This document shows, in pieces, positions 8,151-18,457 of a DNA stretch of 58,512 nt. Numbering within the stretch: the first letter of the stretch is position 1; each line of letters begins with the position of its first letter. A program made the translations under genes and the position numbers. The stretch lies in assembly GCF_900113305.1 (NCBI RefSeq), contig NZ_FOOW01000016.1, positions 1-58,512 on the forward strand, in the 5' to 3' direction. Source of the DNA: Prevotella sp. KH2C16. GTDB taxonomy: Bacteria; Bacteroidota; Bacteroidia; Bacteroidales; Bacteroidaceae. Below the pieces are notes generated by a model, which did not search any database, was not told where the DNA came from, and worked only from the letters and a program-made list of their open reading frames with translations.

Positions 8151-10007
8151 CTACTTTATAATAAGTTTTTTTCCGTTGTAAATGTAGACACCCGCCCTTA
8201 GCGCTTCCGGATGATACCCATCGGTCAACTTCAAACCATCAAGGTTGTATATACCTTGGGAAGCTTGCCGTTGTCCATCGTTTATAGACTGGATAAACGA
8301 AGTGGCACTTTTGAGCTTTACCTTAACTTGAATTAGGTTATATTTGCTACCTGTTACTGCTAAACCGTAAGTCTTCAAAGCCTCTGCTGCAGCGGTGTTC
8401 AGAACAAAGTTGTAAATACTGTCTTCCTTATTTTGGGCAAGGTTGATAATGTGCCCCCACTGTGTGTCCGATGGCAAATTGGGACGGTCACTTTGGCCTT
8501 CTACCTTTGTATTCAGGCGCAAGTAGCATTTTGCGTTACTTGCAACATCGCGCATGCGAAATTGAAGTGTATCTCCTTCATTTACACCAGAAAACTCCTT
8601 AGAACTAACCAACACCTCACCCCATTTGATGGTTTTATCACCTTCCCAGGCAATTCCATTGTGCCGTTCCAAACTTGCAGCAAAAATAGTTACGCCTGTA
8701 CCATAAACTGTGCAGCCTTCTGCCTTTAGCTTGTTAAGCATCGTTTCGTCTTCTATTCTAAACGCCACCTTGGCATCGCCGTCGGCAATGCTTAATTCCC
8801 ATGCAGAGATGGGCTTGCCATTACTATCTCTCAAATCAAGGTAAGGATATTTGTCTTTGCCACTCTTCTTAAGATCGAATATGATGCGGTCGCCAACAAC
8901 TGCCTTTCCCAGAAGACTTGCAGGTAAAGCAACCCGAGTGCCTGACATGGCAGCATCGCTAGTATAGGTCTCTGTGCCATGCCACAAAGGTGTACCTGTG
9001 CGAGTGAAGACCCGAACCCAATCTATGTCCATGCTGTAACTGTGAGGGGTCAATGACCTGTCGGTAGCATAAGCAGGATTATCTTCCGGATAACCCACAC
9101 CCATATCGCCAGAATCGTTGCTGGCACCAATCTGGCCCGTGATAGCTATATCCCAAGTAGCATTGTCATGTCCACTTCGTACTTCGCTATTCATGAACTT
9201 GTTGTATCGATTGCCATAGTCTCGACTGCGCCATACGGAACGAATTCTTTTATCAATTAGAAAACTGATTACCACATGATTACTTGGATCGTCGATGTCT
9301 GGTTCTATCTGTACGCCATAAATATGAAAATCCTCTTCAGGGTTGAAATCAATAGCGGTGATTCTATCCGATTCTGCATTGAGATTATACCTCACTTTAC
9401 CTGTCGTGTTGTCATTGCCGTGGATAGACTGGTTAATCTTGAAGGGAACCGTTGGATCTTTCTCTTTGTTCCATTTCACGAAGAATTCCTCCAAGTCTAT
9501 TTCAAACATGCTGGCACCCATTCGGTGGCGTAACCAAAGCGACATCCATACACCTATTTGGTAAGGAGCTTTAGCTTTTATTTCGATGCGCGAGAACAAT
9601 GGATAATACTTTGGGTCATTGCCATTATAGTTCCTGGAATCATGACTGGACAAAGCACCAGACCACCACCCGAACTTATCGGCAGCATACATTGGTGCGG
9701 GAGGATTGTTGTCGCGCGTAGCCGTAATGCGCGCCACACGATTGCCGCCTTCGTTTTCAAAAGTTATCTGCTCTGTTCTGTAGGTTTGAGCCATACGCTG
9801 GTTCCTGTTGTTTTGACCATATTGTGCATTTTTTGTATAGTTGTCGCCATACACCCCCCAATACTGATAGTTCACCTTTCTACCATTAAATTCGTCACCA
9901 TCGTAATAAGTCCATCCCGTAGGTTCCTCTATTTGTGGTATGGATTGTGCTTGTACAGAAGCTAGGCAAATAAATATGATTGCACCAGAAATATAAATCT
10001 TCTTCAT
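8151..10007 (-). CDS. GH16 endo-glycanase with two repeated C-terminal modules and sorting tail
   Basis: The protein has 618 residues with a signal peptide (1-20). Residues about 30-340 are a GH16 domain. The catalytic motif is FEIDLEEF: Glu169 nucleophile, Asp171, and acid/base Glu173 or Glu174 depending on spacing. GH16 enzymes cut internal beta-1,3/1,4 links in glucans, galactans (agar, porphyran) or mucin-type glycans; the subfamily cannot be fixed by eye. Residues 341-446 and 453-565 look like two copies of one beta-rich module (LWHG..., AWEG..., GDRIIFDL/GDTLQFRM). The end (IYNLDG ... GVYIYNGKKLIIK) resembles a short type IX sorting tail, suggesting cell-surface placement. It is the only clear endo-acting enzyme of PUL 1 and probably starts degradation. 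Confidence 0.78.
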   Translation of the reverse strand: MKKIYISGAIIFICLASVQAQSIPQIEEPTGWTYYDGDEFNGRKVNYQYWGVYGDNYTKNAQYGQNNRNQRMAQTYRTEQITFENEGGNRVARITATRDNNPPAPMYAADKFGWWSGALSSHDSRNYNGNDPKYYPLFSRIEIKAKAPYQIGVWMSLWLRHRMGASMFEIDLEEFFVKWNKEKDPTVPFKINQSIHGNDNTTGKVRYNLNAESDRITAIDFNPEEDFHIYGVQIEPDIDDPSNHVVISFLIDKRIRSVWRSRDYGNRYNKFMNSEVRSGHDNATWDIAITGQIGASNDSGDMGVGYPEDNPAYATDRSLTPHSYSMDIDWVRVFTRTGTPLWHGTETYTSDAAMSGTRVALPASLLGKAVVGDRIIFDLKKSGKDKYPYLDLRDSNGKPISAWELSIADGDAKVAFRIEDETMLNKLKAEGCTVYGTGVTIFAASLERHNGIAWEGDKTIKWGEVLVSSKEFSGVNEGDTLQFRMRDVASNAKCYLRLNTKVEGQSDRPNLPSDTQWGHIINLAQNKEDSIYNFVLNTAAAEALKTYGLAVTGSKYNLIQVKVKLKSATSFIQSINDGQRQASQGIYNLDGLKLTDGYHPEALRAGVYIYNGKKLIIK

Positions 10008-10078
10008 TTTTTTGGATTTTTTATGAAATTTGTTCTTTTGCTGAGTACCTCTTCATCACTCAAATCGTTAATTCCGTA

Positions 10079-12112
10079 TCAAGGTTCTACTACGATCCCC
10101 CTCTTATTTGGAAAATCGTATGTCAACTTGGTACCAGCCTTCCATATATGGTCTTTGTTAGGTTCATCAGCTCCTGGCTTGCGGAAAGCCAATTCTCCCG
10201 TTTCAAGGTCAACCGCTACCTCACGTTTCCATTCGGAGAACCTCGGCGTCAAACTACTAAACTTCGGTATCCTGACATAGGTACGCACACGACCATCATT
10301 CGGAAGTATTGCGGACACGGTCTTACCATTTGAATCTGTCAAGAAAGTGAAGTTGGTGCTACCGGCATACCCGTAAATAGTAGCCTTTTGTATACATACC
10401 ATACGAAGACTGAGGTCGATAAAAATCATATAAATTCCGTCTTCTGGGATGATGGCCTTGCCACCTTGTATAGTATATCCAGTATTGTCTTTCAATTCCA
10501 CAAACTCGTTTCCCCCAAAACATTTCTCCGTAGCAAACCTTAAGCCCGTCCCCCCTTTAAAATAATTGACATAAAACCAACGATAGTCTTCGCTGTACGA
10601 ACGATCAAATGATTCTACTAAAGGAGAGCCCCAGTTCATGTTTCCAAAGTCATCACTGGTCAGATATAACGCTGTGGCATACTCTGGAACATTTGTCTCA
10701 GACATTACATAATCGAACTTTGCTGTATCGTCCATGAAATTCAGTTCGATGGGGATATTTTGTGCTACTGGTACATTTTCCATCTCTTGTGTATCTACAC
10801 CTCGATAGGATATCATATTGTTGGTGATATTGAACTCCATGGAATTCCATTCACGGTCGTTGTATTTGGATACGGCAAACATCTTGAGATTACCTTGATT
10901 CGTTGTTTTACCTTCAAAATGGTCGCCTTTCAATACAAACCGTTGTTCATCGCCATTAAAACAATCTCCTATTCCATATACTTCTGGAGATTCGAAAGAA
11001 ATCAATTTACGAGAAAGGTCCACATATACCAAGTAATAGCCAGACTGGGAAACCGTTGCATGCCCCTGGGCATCTGTGGTAAAATTCATATTGCTGCCTT
11101 GGGACGCAAAACTATCAGAACCTGTCTGGTTTGTAGACCATTCTATCGCTTTCCCTGCTGTGAAATACCTGATGGTCCAAAAAGCACCATTTCCTGCAAC
11201 GCCAACAGGAATCATCTTGACAGAATTGTCTACACCCCATCCTCCAAAATTTTCACCACCCATATACAACTCCGTGGAATACCCATGAGCCTCTGGCTCT
11301 ATGACTTCTTCTCCATCAATCTTTGCCGTGAAGTTCTCGGACAACACGCTATATTGTATATTCACAATATAATTTCCCTTGCGTTTTAATTTCAGATTCA
11401 CTTTTGACAGATTGGTAAGGTTTGTGTATTCATTGGTAAGCACATTGGTTCTTATGTTAGCACCGATGCCCGTATAGACAGATGAGAGAGTATCTATTTG
11501 GGATTCACTATAGCGTACCAAAACAGGTAGTCCGTTCCCATAGCAGAAAGTATATTCGGTCGGTGTTAACAGTTGTTCTTTGTCGCCACTCTTCCAAGTT
11601 ACGACATGAGCGTTGTGATCGTAAGTTACATTATCTAAGGCTAATTCTTTTGCTCCATGCTCAGTAATTTCCAAATCGGAAACTATTTTAAAGTCCATGG
11701 GGATGACATTGAGTTCGTTTAATTTTTTATTTACAATGATCTTATAAAGTCCCTCTGTAGGTACGGATACCCCGTCATTACCCTGAGACAGATTATAAAC
11801 CCTAACATTGGGCGATAATGCAGATCCCTCACCACTAACTCCTAATGCAATAGGTTGACCGTCATCTCCGACATAGGATATTTTAAACCTCTCGTTGGGC
11901 TTTAGCCAAACATTAAGACCGTAGAGCACTGTATCTTTGAGGTTGGCAAGGCGACCTTTAGGCACCTCGGCAGAAAATTCACTCGCAGGACCGTAAATGT
12001 AGACACCTTTTGCAATATTGATTTGTTCATCGAATGAGATATTGTTATCTATACAACCACCCATTATGAGCACTAACACGCCGGTAGAAATAATATAAAA
12101 GATATGTTTCAT
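10079..12112 (-). CDS. SusE/SusF-like surface glycan-binding lipoprotein
   Basis: The start is set at the ATG at 12110-12112. From there a short positively charged segment, a hydrophobic stretch and IMGGC place the lipidated Cys at residue 20. The 677-residue product has several similar beta-sandwich units containing the SusE/F-type phrases LYMGGENFGGWG, LYLTSDDFGNMNWG, GYYLVYVDLSRKL and GIYMIFIDLSLRM. These suggest at least two to three repeats. Proteins in this position after SusD are outer-membrane lipoproteins that bind the target polysaccharide and do not cut it. The gene lies 27 bp after the second susD gene. Ligand specificity cannot be predicted. Confidence 0.78.
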   Translation of the reverse strand: MKHIFYIISTGVLVLIMGGCIDNNISFDEQINIAKGVYIYGPASEFSAEVPKGRLANLKDTVLYGLNVWLKPNERFKISYVGDDGQPIALGVSGEGSALSPNVRVYNLSQGNDGVSVPTEGLYKIIVNKKLNELNVIPMDFKIVSDLEITEHGAKELALDNVTYDHNAHVVTWKSGDKEQLLTPTEYTFCYGNGLPVLVRYSESQIDTLSSVYTGIGANIRTNVLTNEYTNLTNLSKVNLKLKRKGNYIVNIQYSVLSENFTAKIDGEEVIEPEAHGYSTELYMGGENFGGWGVDNSVKMIPVGVAGNGAFWTIRYFTAGKAIEWSTNQTGSDSFASQGSNMNFTTDAQGHATVSQSGYYLVYVDLSRKLISFESPEVYGIGDCFNGDEQRFVLKGDHFEGKTTNQGNLKMFAVSKYNDREWNSMEFNITNNMISYRGVDTQEMENVPVAQNIPIELNFMDDTAKFDYVMSETNVPEYATALYLTSDDFGNMNWGSPLVESFDRSYSEDYRWFYVNYFKGGTGLRFATEKCFGGNEFVELKDNTGYTIQGGKAIIPEDGIYMIFIDLSLRMVCIQKATIYGYAGSTNFTFLTDSNGKTVSAILPNDGRVRTYVRIPKFSSLTPRFSEWKREVAVDLETGELAFRKPGADEPNKDHIWKAGTKLTYDFPNKRGIVVEP

Positions 12113-12139
12113 ATTTACTTTCTTAAAATTAAACATGTT

Positions 12140-13828
12140 TTACCAACCTGGGTTTTGTTTCCAAGAAGGCAGCTTGAGCAATTCACTTTGTGGAATAGGA
12201 TACCAATACATTTTGGGCAGGAATGTTCTCTGTTCAACAGTATACGGAAGATATCGGACTGCAACATCACCTTCTTTCGTAATGTTGACACCTCGCAAAA
12301 CTGTGCCGAGCGTTGAAGAAGCAATCTTCCAACGCCGCACATCCCATGCCCTATGTTCTTCGAACGCAAGTTCTATGCGCCTTTCCCGTCTGATTCTTTC
12401 GCGCATTTGCTCTTGAGTCAATCCTTCGGGCAAGTCTGGTTGGTCTGCTCGCGCTCTCACATTATTTACATATTCCGCAATGTCTGGATTCCCAGGGGCG
12501 CTCTCGTTCAAAGCCTCGGCATAATTCAAATAGATTTCCGCAAGTCGAAAAATGGGCCATGTATGTCCGAGGGCTCCACCACCGGTAAGAATATTGACAG
12601 ACTCATTAGAGAATTTCTTCAAATAATATCCTGTCTTGGTCGCATTGGTTGTATAAGCACCGTCTTTGCCTCCAGTCCAAATATCCACGGTATTCTGTTT
12701 CCACTGACTGCCATTTACAATTACAGTCGCATTAAGGCGAGCATCTCTGTCTTTGTATGGATTTGCCGCCTGGCTAGCATTGTCCCAACTGAAAGTTGTT
12801 CCATCGTTCATTTCATAGGCATCGACAAGATTTTGTGAAGGATTGGTCCCCCCCTGTCCTCCAAAACTGATGGGGAAATTGTAACTCTCTAGCGAAGTGT
12901 TGGCAGAATAGCGTTTCATAAAGATAAACTCGCTGCTTTGAAAGTTATTCGTAAACAGGTCTGTATAAAACGGGGTTAGAGAATATTGACCTAAATCTAT
13001 GACGGCCTTAGCTGCTGCTGCTGCCTCTGTCCATTTAGCAATGTTGGAGGGCAGGCTTTCTTCCGAAGTATTGGTCCAGTCTTGATAGAGAGGACTTGCA
13101 GCATAAAGCAACAAACGGCTTTTTAATGCCAAGGCGGCTCCTTTGGTAGCATGCCCAAGGGCTGTATTGTCGCGCCATGGAGTAATTTCCAGTATACTGG
13201 CTGCCTCGTCACAATCTTTCGAAATGAAATCGACACACTCTTCCATACTGGGTCTCTCTGTATTGCCATAATCACCATTGATAGATAGCGGTGTAGTGAT
13301 TATTGGCACGGGGCCATACCGCTTGAGCAATTCGAAATAGAAATAAGCTCTTAAAAACTGAGCCTCAGCTTTCCATATTCTAATATCCTTCAACCTGTTC
13401 TGATATTCCGTCTGGTTACTGGGATCGTTTTTATAAGTATCTAAATTCACACCGTCAGCATTTTCAAGAAACTCGTTGGCCATGCGAATACCTGAGTAAA
13501 GCCGGTTCCACATGTCATCGGGGTTGGATACGGCATTCCACGACCCAGTATTGAACTTTTGAACATTCGAAGTCTCCAATGCTTGTTCTGCATCGTCGGT
13601 AGCAGCATCAAACATTCCGCCACTACCCATTCTGTCTAAACCGTCAGGAATAATGGCATAAATGCTTACCAAATACTGATTGGTGCGCTCATAAGAACTA
13701 AAGGTCATGTTCTTGTTTATATAGGAATCGATTTCTCTGTCCAAATAGCTATTGCATGAACAGCAGAATACGGAGCTAGCACATAAACATATCCCCAACA
13801 AAATATTATATATAAATGTTCTTTGCAT
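12140..13828 (-). CDS. susD: SusD/RagB-family lipoprotein (pair 2)
   Basis: The protein has 562 residues. The N-terminus is hydrophobic with cysteines at 22, 23 and 25 (VFCCSCNSYLDRE); the first plausible lipidation site is among these, but the lipobox is untidy. RagB/SusD hallmarks follow: YLDREID near the N-terminus, AEAQFLRAYFYFELLKRYGPVPI, KSRLLLYAASPLYQ, EIYLNYAEALNE, and the C-terminal RRIELAFEEHRAWDVRRWK ending in NPGW. It forms the lid on the SusC channel and delivers oligosaccharide. It starts 22 bp after the upstream susC stop, so the two are a co-transcribed pair. Confidence 0.88.
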   Translation of the reverse strand: MQRTFIYNILLGICLCASSVFCCSCNSYLDREIDSYINKNMTFSSYERTNQYLVSIYAIIPDGLDRMGSGGMFDAATDDAEQALETSNVQKFNTGSWNAVSNPDDMWNRLYSGIRMANEFLENADGVNLDTYKNDPSNQTEYQNRLKDIRIWKAEAQFLRAYFYFELLKRYGPVPIITTPLSINGDYGNTERPSMEECVDFISKDCDEAASILEITPWRDNTALGHATKGAALALKSRLLLYAASPLYQDWTNTSEESLPSNIAKWTEAAAAAKAVIDLGQYSLTPFYTDLFTNNFQSSEFIFMKRYSANTSLESYNFPISFGGQGGTNPSQNLVDAYEMNDGTTFSWDNASQAANPYKDRDARLNATVIVNGSQWKQNTVDIWTGGKDGAYTTNATKTGYYLKKFSNESVNILTGGGALGHTWPIFRLAEIYLNYAEALNESAPGNPDIAEYVNNVRARADQPDLPEGLTQEQMRERIRRERRIELAFEEHRAWDVRRWKIASSTLGTVLRGVNITKEGDVAVRYLPYTVEQRTFLPKMYWYPIPQSELLKLPSWKQNPGW

Positions 13829-13849
13829 GTTAGTATTCTTTTTCAGGGT

Positions 13850-16660
13850 TTAAAATATGACTTTCAATCCAATGTTATAAGTCTTGGTAATAGGATAATT
13901 AGTAAGAGAGTTCATTTCTGGGTCGCCTAGTCCACCAACATGGGAAATTGTAAAGAGATTGGTTGCGTTGATATAGAAGTAGACTTGGTCTAACCTAATT
14001 GATTTCAAGACGGATGATGGCAGAGAATACCCTAACTGTATGTTTCGTAATCGCAAATAACTTCCATTGCGTTTCCAATAGGTCGAACTGCGGTAATTGT
14101 TGTCGAATCTGGTCGTGGAGAGTCTTGGGTAACTAGCATCAGTATTATCCTTTGTCCAACTATCGAGAGCCAGAGGTGAGACTGTACTATTATTGCGAAA
14201 TGAATAGATGCTTGCTCCTGTAAGGTAGATGTCTCTGTTAGCAACTCCTTGAAGAAGCGCAGAAAAATCAAAGTTTTCCCTTTTAAATCCAAGATTGAAC
14301 ATATAGTTCCATTCCGGAATAGAAGAATATCCATAGGGATATGTGTCATTGTCATCTATCATGTTATCATTGTTCTGGTCTACATATTTAATGTCACCAG
14401 GGAACACCTTCCCATATTGTGGAACGGGCATACCATCTTTCAGGTTGCCATTGGTGTCGAAATCAACGTCCTGATACAAACCTTCGGCAACGAGAACAAT
14501 AGGGCGCCATACAGAATTGTTACGGTGGTAAAGATAGTCATAAGCTTTTAGGTCTTCCCCCATCTCTTTTACCTTGTTCTTGGCATACCATGTAGAACCT
14601 TCAACATAATAGTTGAAGCTGTTGCCAATTTTGCCGTCATAGCGGAGACTCAATTCAAATCCATGGTTATCGACTTGCCCCACATTCATGTATGGCAATA
14701 CATCGCCATACGATGCCCCAACAAATCCAGGGACAATAGAATAAGGCTGCACCAAAATATCTTTCTGGCTCTCATTGAAAATATCAAAACCAACGGTAAG
14801 GAGATGGAACAGTCGAGCGTCCAAACCGAAATTTAAAATATTCTTACGCTCCCAACTGACATCAGGGTTGGCTAATGTTACTTCGTGAAATCCACTCGAT
14901 GTTGAAGAACTTACACCGAAAAGATAACTGCCACTACCGCTATAGGTTGCGTCAAATATATAGCGTGCACTAGTTTGGTCATTGCCAACCTGCCCATAAG
15001 AGGCTTTCAGTTTTAGAAAATCTAGCCAATTAACATGTCTCATGAATTTCTCATTGGAAACAATCCACCCTACCGATATCGCCGGGAAGAAGCCGTATCT
15101 ACTTTTGGGGGCGAAGTTATCGGTACCCATATAAGATGCTGCAAACTCGGCGATGTATGTTTTATTGTAATTATAAGTAAAGCGTCCAGCATAGTTCAGA
15201 TATTTGGTGTCGTCGCGGACACCATATACTTTGTATAAATCAGAAAGGAACAGCACGGAAGCATCAATGCCATGATGTCCAAAGGTATTGCTATAATCCA
15301 ATTGAGCCTTAAAGTTGATGCGGCTAAAATCCGTTCTGAAACTTTCGGTAGCAGTTAAGGGAGCATCAGCTCCATAGACTGTATAGTTGTATCCCCCTTC
15401 TGCCGTTGGGTCGGCGGTAAGAGAATAACGGGCATAGTTCCGGGTTTTCGATGATGTGTCTGCCATGTAGTTATTATATCCGACACCAGCAGAAAGGCTC
15501 AAGCCTTTAACCCAATCACCCAAATCATATTTCAGATTGAAGATGATTTGAAGGGTTCGCGAATTTTCCTTATACAATCCCCTGTTAGTGATATTGGCTA
15601 CTGGATTCGTATAAATACTGTTCCCGCCAAAAGTCCCGTTGGGATTGTAAACTGGGAAAGCATTGGGTGGAGTAGTCCACATAGCCCCTATCAAACTGGA
15701 AGCACTACTGTCGCCTCCAGGAGCGGACAGATCTCCCACACTGACTCCTGAGTAAAGTGATGCCAACAGATTCTTGCTGACATTTACATCAAGGTTTGCA
15801 CGGAAATTGAATCTTGCGAAATAAGCATTGGAGCTTTCCTTACGCTTGCTGTCTGTCCCCTTGTAAAATCCGTTATTTTGCATTAGTCCAGCCATCACAT
15901 AGTATCTAATAACATCAGTCCCACCGCGAAAAGCCATTTCCGCAAAGGTGAGAGGTGCACTTTTCTTTAGCATTTCTTTTTTCCAATCTACATTAGGGTA
16001 AAGGTATGGACTGGAGTTATTCTGATAAAATGTCAACTCTTCTGGACTGTAGCGTGGGGAAAGCCCATCGTTTTCCCTTGCCAGATTATACAAATGAGCA
16101 TAGTCGTATGCATCCAAAGGATCGTCCATTGCAGTAGGAGTTTGGAATCCCGTCTGCACCCTAACAGATATACAGGGAGCAGAAATTCGTCCCTTTTTGG
16201 TTGTTATCAACAACACTCCATTTGCCCCTCTTGCCCCGTATACAGCCAAGGCTGCCGCATCTTTAAGCAGGGAGACGGACTCTATTTCTTCGGTAGAAAT
16301 ATAGTCCAAAGAAGCTTCGAAACCATCAACTATAACCAACAACTTTTGACCACTCACGAAAGAACTTAGCCCCCGCGAGTACATATTTTGTAAATAGAAG
16401 TCGTATCCAGGTTCTCCGCTTTGCTGGATAGCAGTAAGCCCAGGCAACATACCTTTCAAAGCATTGCCAACAGAAGGCGAAGTTATTTTCATCAACTCGT
16501 CGTTGTAGACCGTTGATATAGCAGAAGTCGTCTTCCATGACTGTTGGCTGCCATAGCCGATCTTGACTATTAGTGTATCTTGAGATTGCCCCTTCCCTCC
16601 GATTGGCATCATACACAGTACAGCACATCCCAACATCAGTCTTTTATATTTCGTCATCAT
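13850..16660 (-). CDS. susC: SusC-family TonB-dependent transporter without N-terminal CarboxypepD domain (pair 2)
   Basis: The start is set at the ATG at 16658-16660 (MMTKYKRLMLGCAVLCM), because upstream codons give no signal peptide. The product is about 936 residues. After the signal peptide the sequence goes almost directly to a TonB-box-like segment (VKIGYGSQ, where relatives have VVVGYGTQ). The plug follows (VIVDGFEASLDYISTEEIESVSLLKD, ARGANGVLLITTKKG), then the 22-strand barrel ending in a C-terminal aromatic (NIGLKVIF). The usual SusC carboxypeptidase-like Ig domain and any STN signalling domain are absent. It should import the same class of glycan as pair 1 but cannot signal to FecR through STN. 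Confidence 0.88.
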   Translation of the reverse strand: MMTKYKRLMLGCAVLCMMPIGGKGQSQDTLIVKIGYGSQQSWKTTSAISTVYNDELMKITSPSVGNALKGMLPGLTAIQQSGEPGYDFYLQNMYSRGLSSFVSGQKLLVIVDGFEASLDYISTEEIESVSLLKDAAALAVYGARGANGVLLITTKKGRISAPCISVRVQTGFQTPTAMDDPLDAYDYAHLYNLARENDGLSPRYSPEELTFYQNNSSPYLYPNVDWKKEMLKKSAPLTFAEMAFRGGTDVIRYYVMAGLMQNNGFYKGTDSKRKESSNAYFARFNFRANLDVNVSKNLLASLYSGVSVGDLSAPGGDSSASSLIGAMWTTPPNAFPVYNPNGTFGGNSIYTNPVANITNRGLYKENSRTLQIIFNLKYDLGDWVKGLSLSAGVGYNNYMADTSSKTRNYARYSLTADPTAEGGYNYTVYGADAPLTATESFRTDFSRINFKAQLDYSNTFGHHGIDASVLFLSDLYKVYGVRDDTKYLNYAGRFTYNYNKTYIAEFAASYMGTDNFAPKSRYGFFPAISVGWIVSNEKFMRHVNWLDFLKLKASYGQVGNDQTSARYIFDATYSGSGSYLFGVSSSTSSGFHEVTLANPDVSWERKNILNFGLDARLFHLLTVGFDIFNESQKDILVQPYSIVPGFVGASYGDVLPYMNVGQVDNHGFELSLRYDGKIGNSFNYYVEGSTWYAKNKVKEMGEDLKAYDYLYHRNNSVWRPIVLVAEGLYQDVDFDTNGNLKDGMPVPQYGKVFPGDIKYVDQNNDNMIDDNDTYPYGYSSIPEWNYMFNLGFKRENFDFSALLQGVANRDIYLTGASIYSFRNNSTVSPLALDSWTKDNTDASYPRLSTTRFDNNYRSSTYWKRNGSYLRLRNIQLGYSLPSSVLKSIRLDQVYFYINATNLFTISHVGGLGDPEMNSLTNYPITKTYNIGLKVIF

Positions 16661-16694
16661 TGTTTTTCTATATTTAGATTCAACATAAGCGTCA

Positions 16695-18452
16695 TTACCA
16701 CCCGGGATTTTGAACAAGATAGCCTTTGTTCACTTCATCCTGTACAATAGGATGCAGATACGAACGGCGACTCCATGAACGCAGCTCGAAAACATAAGGC
16801 TCATAGTGGATATTGGTCGTGGTGCCATCGTTAGATTTGATTTTAAGGCCATACATCCTACCCTGCATCACGCCCTCATTTTCGGCTATAAGCCATCTGC
16901 GAATATCCCAAAAGCGGTGGTCTTCAAACGCAAGTTCCACTCCTCGCTCATTTCGCAACTTTTCTCGGAACTCAGTCTTGTTAAGTGTAGAAGGGAACGC
17001 AGGCATTCCAGAACGAGCGCGAACCTTAGCCACGGCATCGAAAGCCGCAGCCGGCGGAGTTTCGTAATATTCATTCAAGGCCTCAGCATAGTTAAGATAC
17101 AATTCCGCCACTCTGAACACAATCCAATCGACATTAGCGGTGTTTAGCGGAGGTGTAACCTTCATAGTTCTAGGAACCCACTTGTGGAGCAAATGCCGGG
17201 TTTTATCCGTCGAAGAACTCTGAGCCCCATTAGGTAAAAAGTTTATCGTACCTACCTCGTCACTCCATTTCGAGCCATGGTATGCTATGGTTTGGGCAAA
17301 ACGCGGATCCAGCGAACTGTAAATATTCATTAGATCATCGCCACCAGCATCATTCCAGTCGGCTTTTGTCCCATCTTTCTTCTCGTAGAACTTGACAAAG
17401 TTGAAGGTTGCATACAGTCCTCCGTCTCCCCACGCCTTGTTCATGGCCCATGTAGGGAGGTCGGCTACCATTGGAAGGGAACTTACCCTGAAATTACGAT
17501 ATTTTTTGTTTGCAAGAATAACCTCCTTGTTATCTGGGGTAGTCCACACATATTCATAATTACTTTCAGGCGTTCCCTCTGTGTACAAACCATAATAGCC
17601 CGATGCATTGACGGCATCAAGTGCAGTCTTGGCGGCATCGGCGGCTTTCTTCCACCGTTCCTTGTCATAATTTCCATAGCCAATTAAATCCTCGTGTCCG
17701 GGAAAAGCAAGATACGGAGTGTCCGTATTAAATAATGGACTTGCAGCATAAAGCAACACTCTTGATTTCAGAGCCAAGGCAGCTATGCGAGTTGCCCGCC
17801 CTTTTTTGGTATCGTCAGTATAGTAGTCAGGCAACAAATTAATGGCACGGTCGCAATCGGCAATAATGGAATCAACACATGCCTCAAATGAGTTTCTTGG
17901 ATGGAGCGAGAAATCACCAGAGTTAAGTCTGGAATGGATGATTGGCAAACCTCCATATCTATACACTCCTTCCCAAAAAACCAATGCCCTCATAAAGTAC
18001 GCCTCGCCTTCAGTACGTTTGTTGAAATCAGGGTCTCCCTGATCAAAAGGAACCTCGTGGATACGCTCCAGGATAATATTGCATTTCCTGAGAGTAGACC
18101 AACGCAAATCATGTCTGGTATCCTCATCCCACCGAATGCTTTCGTTGGTACGGTTATCGGTATTCCAGGCAGAATTGCCCGCGGCCCAGTCTCCCACATC
18201 CTCTCCTTCATCGCAAGCTGAACCCAATGTCGAAGAAGAGTGCAATCTGCTGTCAGTCCCCGATGTCCTCATATTAAAGCCAAGTGGCATTCCTTCTGCA
18301 TACACCCCCGTAAGAAACCTTTCTGTCAAGGTTCTATCGGCAAAAACTTTATTTTCATCGAGCTCTACGGTAGGGGGAGCCTCCAAATAATCTCCACATC
18401 CTCCAAGCAGCGCGGAGACAAGGGCTACTAATAGATATATCATTTTTTTCAT
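16695..18452 (-). CDS. susD: SusD/RagB-family lipoprotein (pair 1)
   Basis: The protein has 585 residues with a clear lipoprotein signal (LVSALLGGC, Cys19). Family motifs are GDYLEAPPTVELDEN, EAYFMRALVFWEGVYRYGG, KSRVLLYAASPLFN, ELYLNYAEALNE and RNERGVELAFEDHRFWDIRRW, ending in NPGW. It lies 6 bp after the first susC gene, the classic tight pairing. It acts as the surface glycan-capture partner of the transporter encoded at 18458-21886. Confidence 0.9.
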   Translation of the reverse strand: MKKMIYLLVALVSALLGGCGDYLEAPPTVELDENKVFADRTLTERFLTGVYAEGMPLGFNMRTSGTDSRLHSSSTLGSACDEGEDVGDWAAGNSAWNTDNRTNESIRWDEDTRHDLRWSTLRKCNIILERIHEVPFDQGDPDFNKRTEGEAYFMRALVFWEGVYRYGGLPIIHSRLNSGDFSLHPRNSFEACVDSIIADCDRAINLLPDYYTDDTKKGRATRIAALALKSRVLLYAASPLFNTDTPYLAFPGHEDLIGYGNYDKERWKKAADAAKTALDAVNASGYYGLYTEGTPESNYEYVWTTPDNKEVILANKKYRNFRVSSLPMVADLPTWAMNKAWGDGGLYATFNFVKFYEKKDGTKADWNDAGGDDLMNIYSSLDPRFAQTIAYHGSKWSDEVGTINFLPNGAQSSSTDKTRHLLHKWVPRTMKVTPPLNTANVDWIVFRVAELYLNYAEALNEYYETPPAAAFDAVAKVRARSGMPAFPSTLNKTEFREKLRNERGVELAFEDHRFWDIRRWLIAENEGVMQGRMYGLKIKSNDGTTTNIHYEPYVFELRSWSRRSYLHPIVQDEVNKGYLVQNPGW

Positions 18453-18457
18453 AATCG

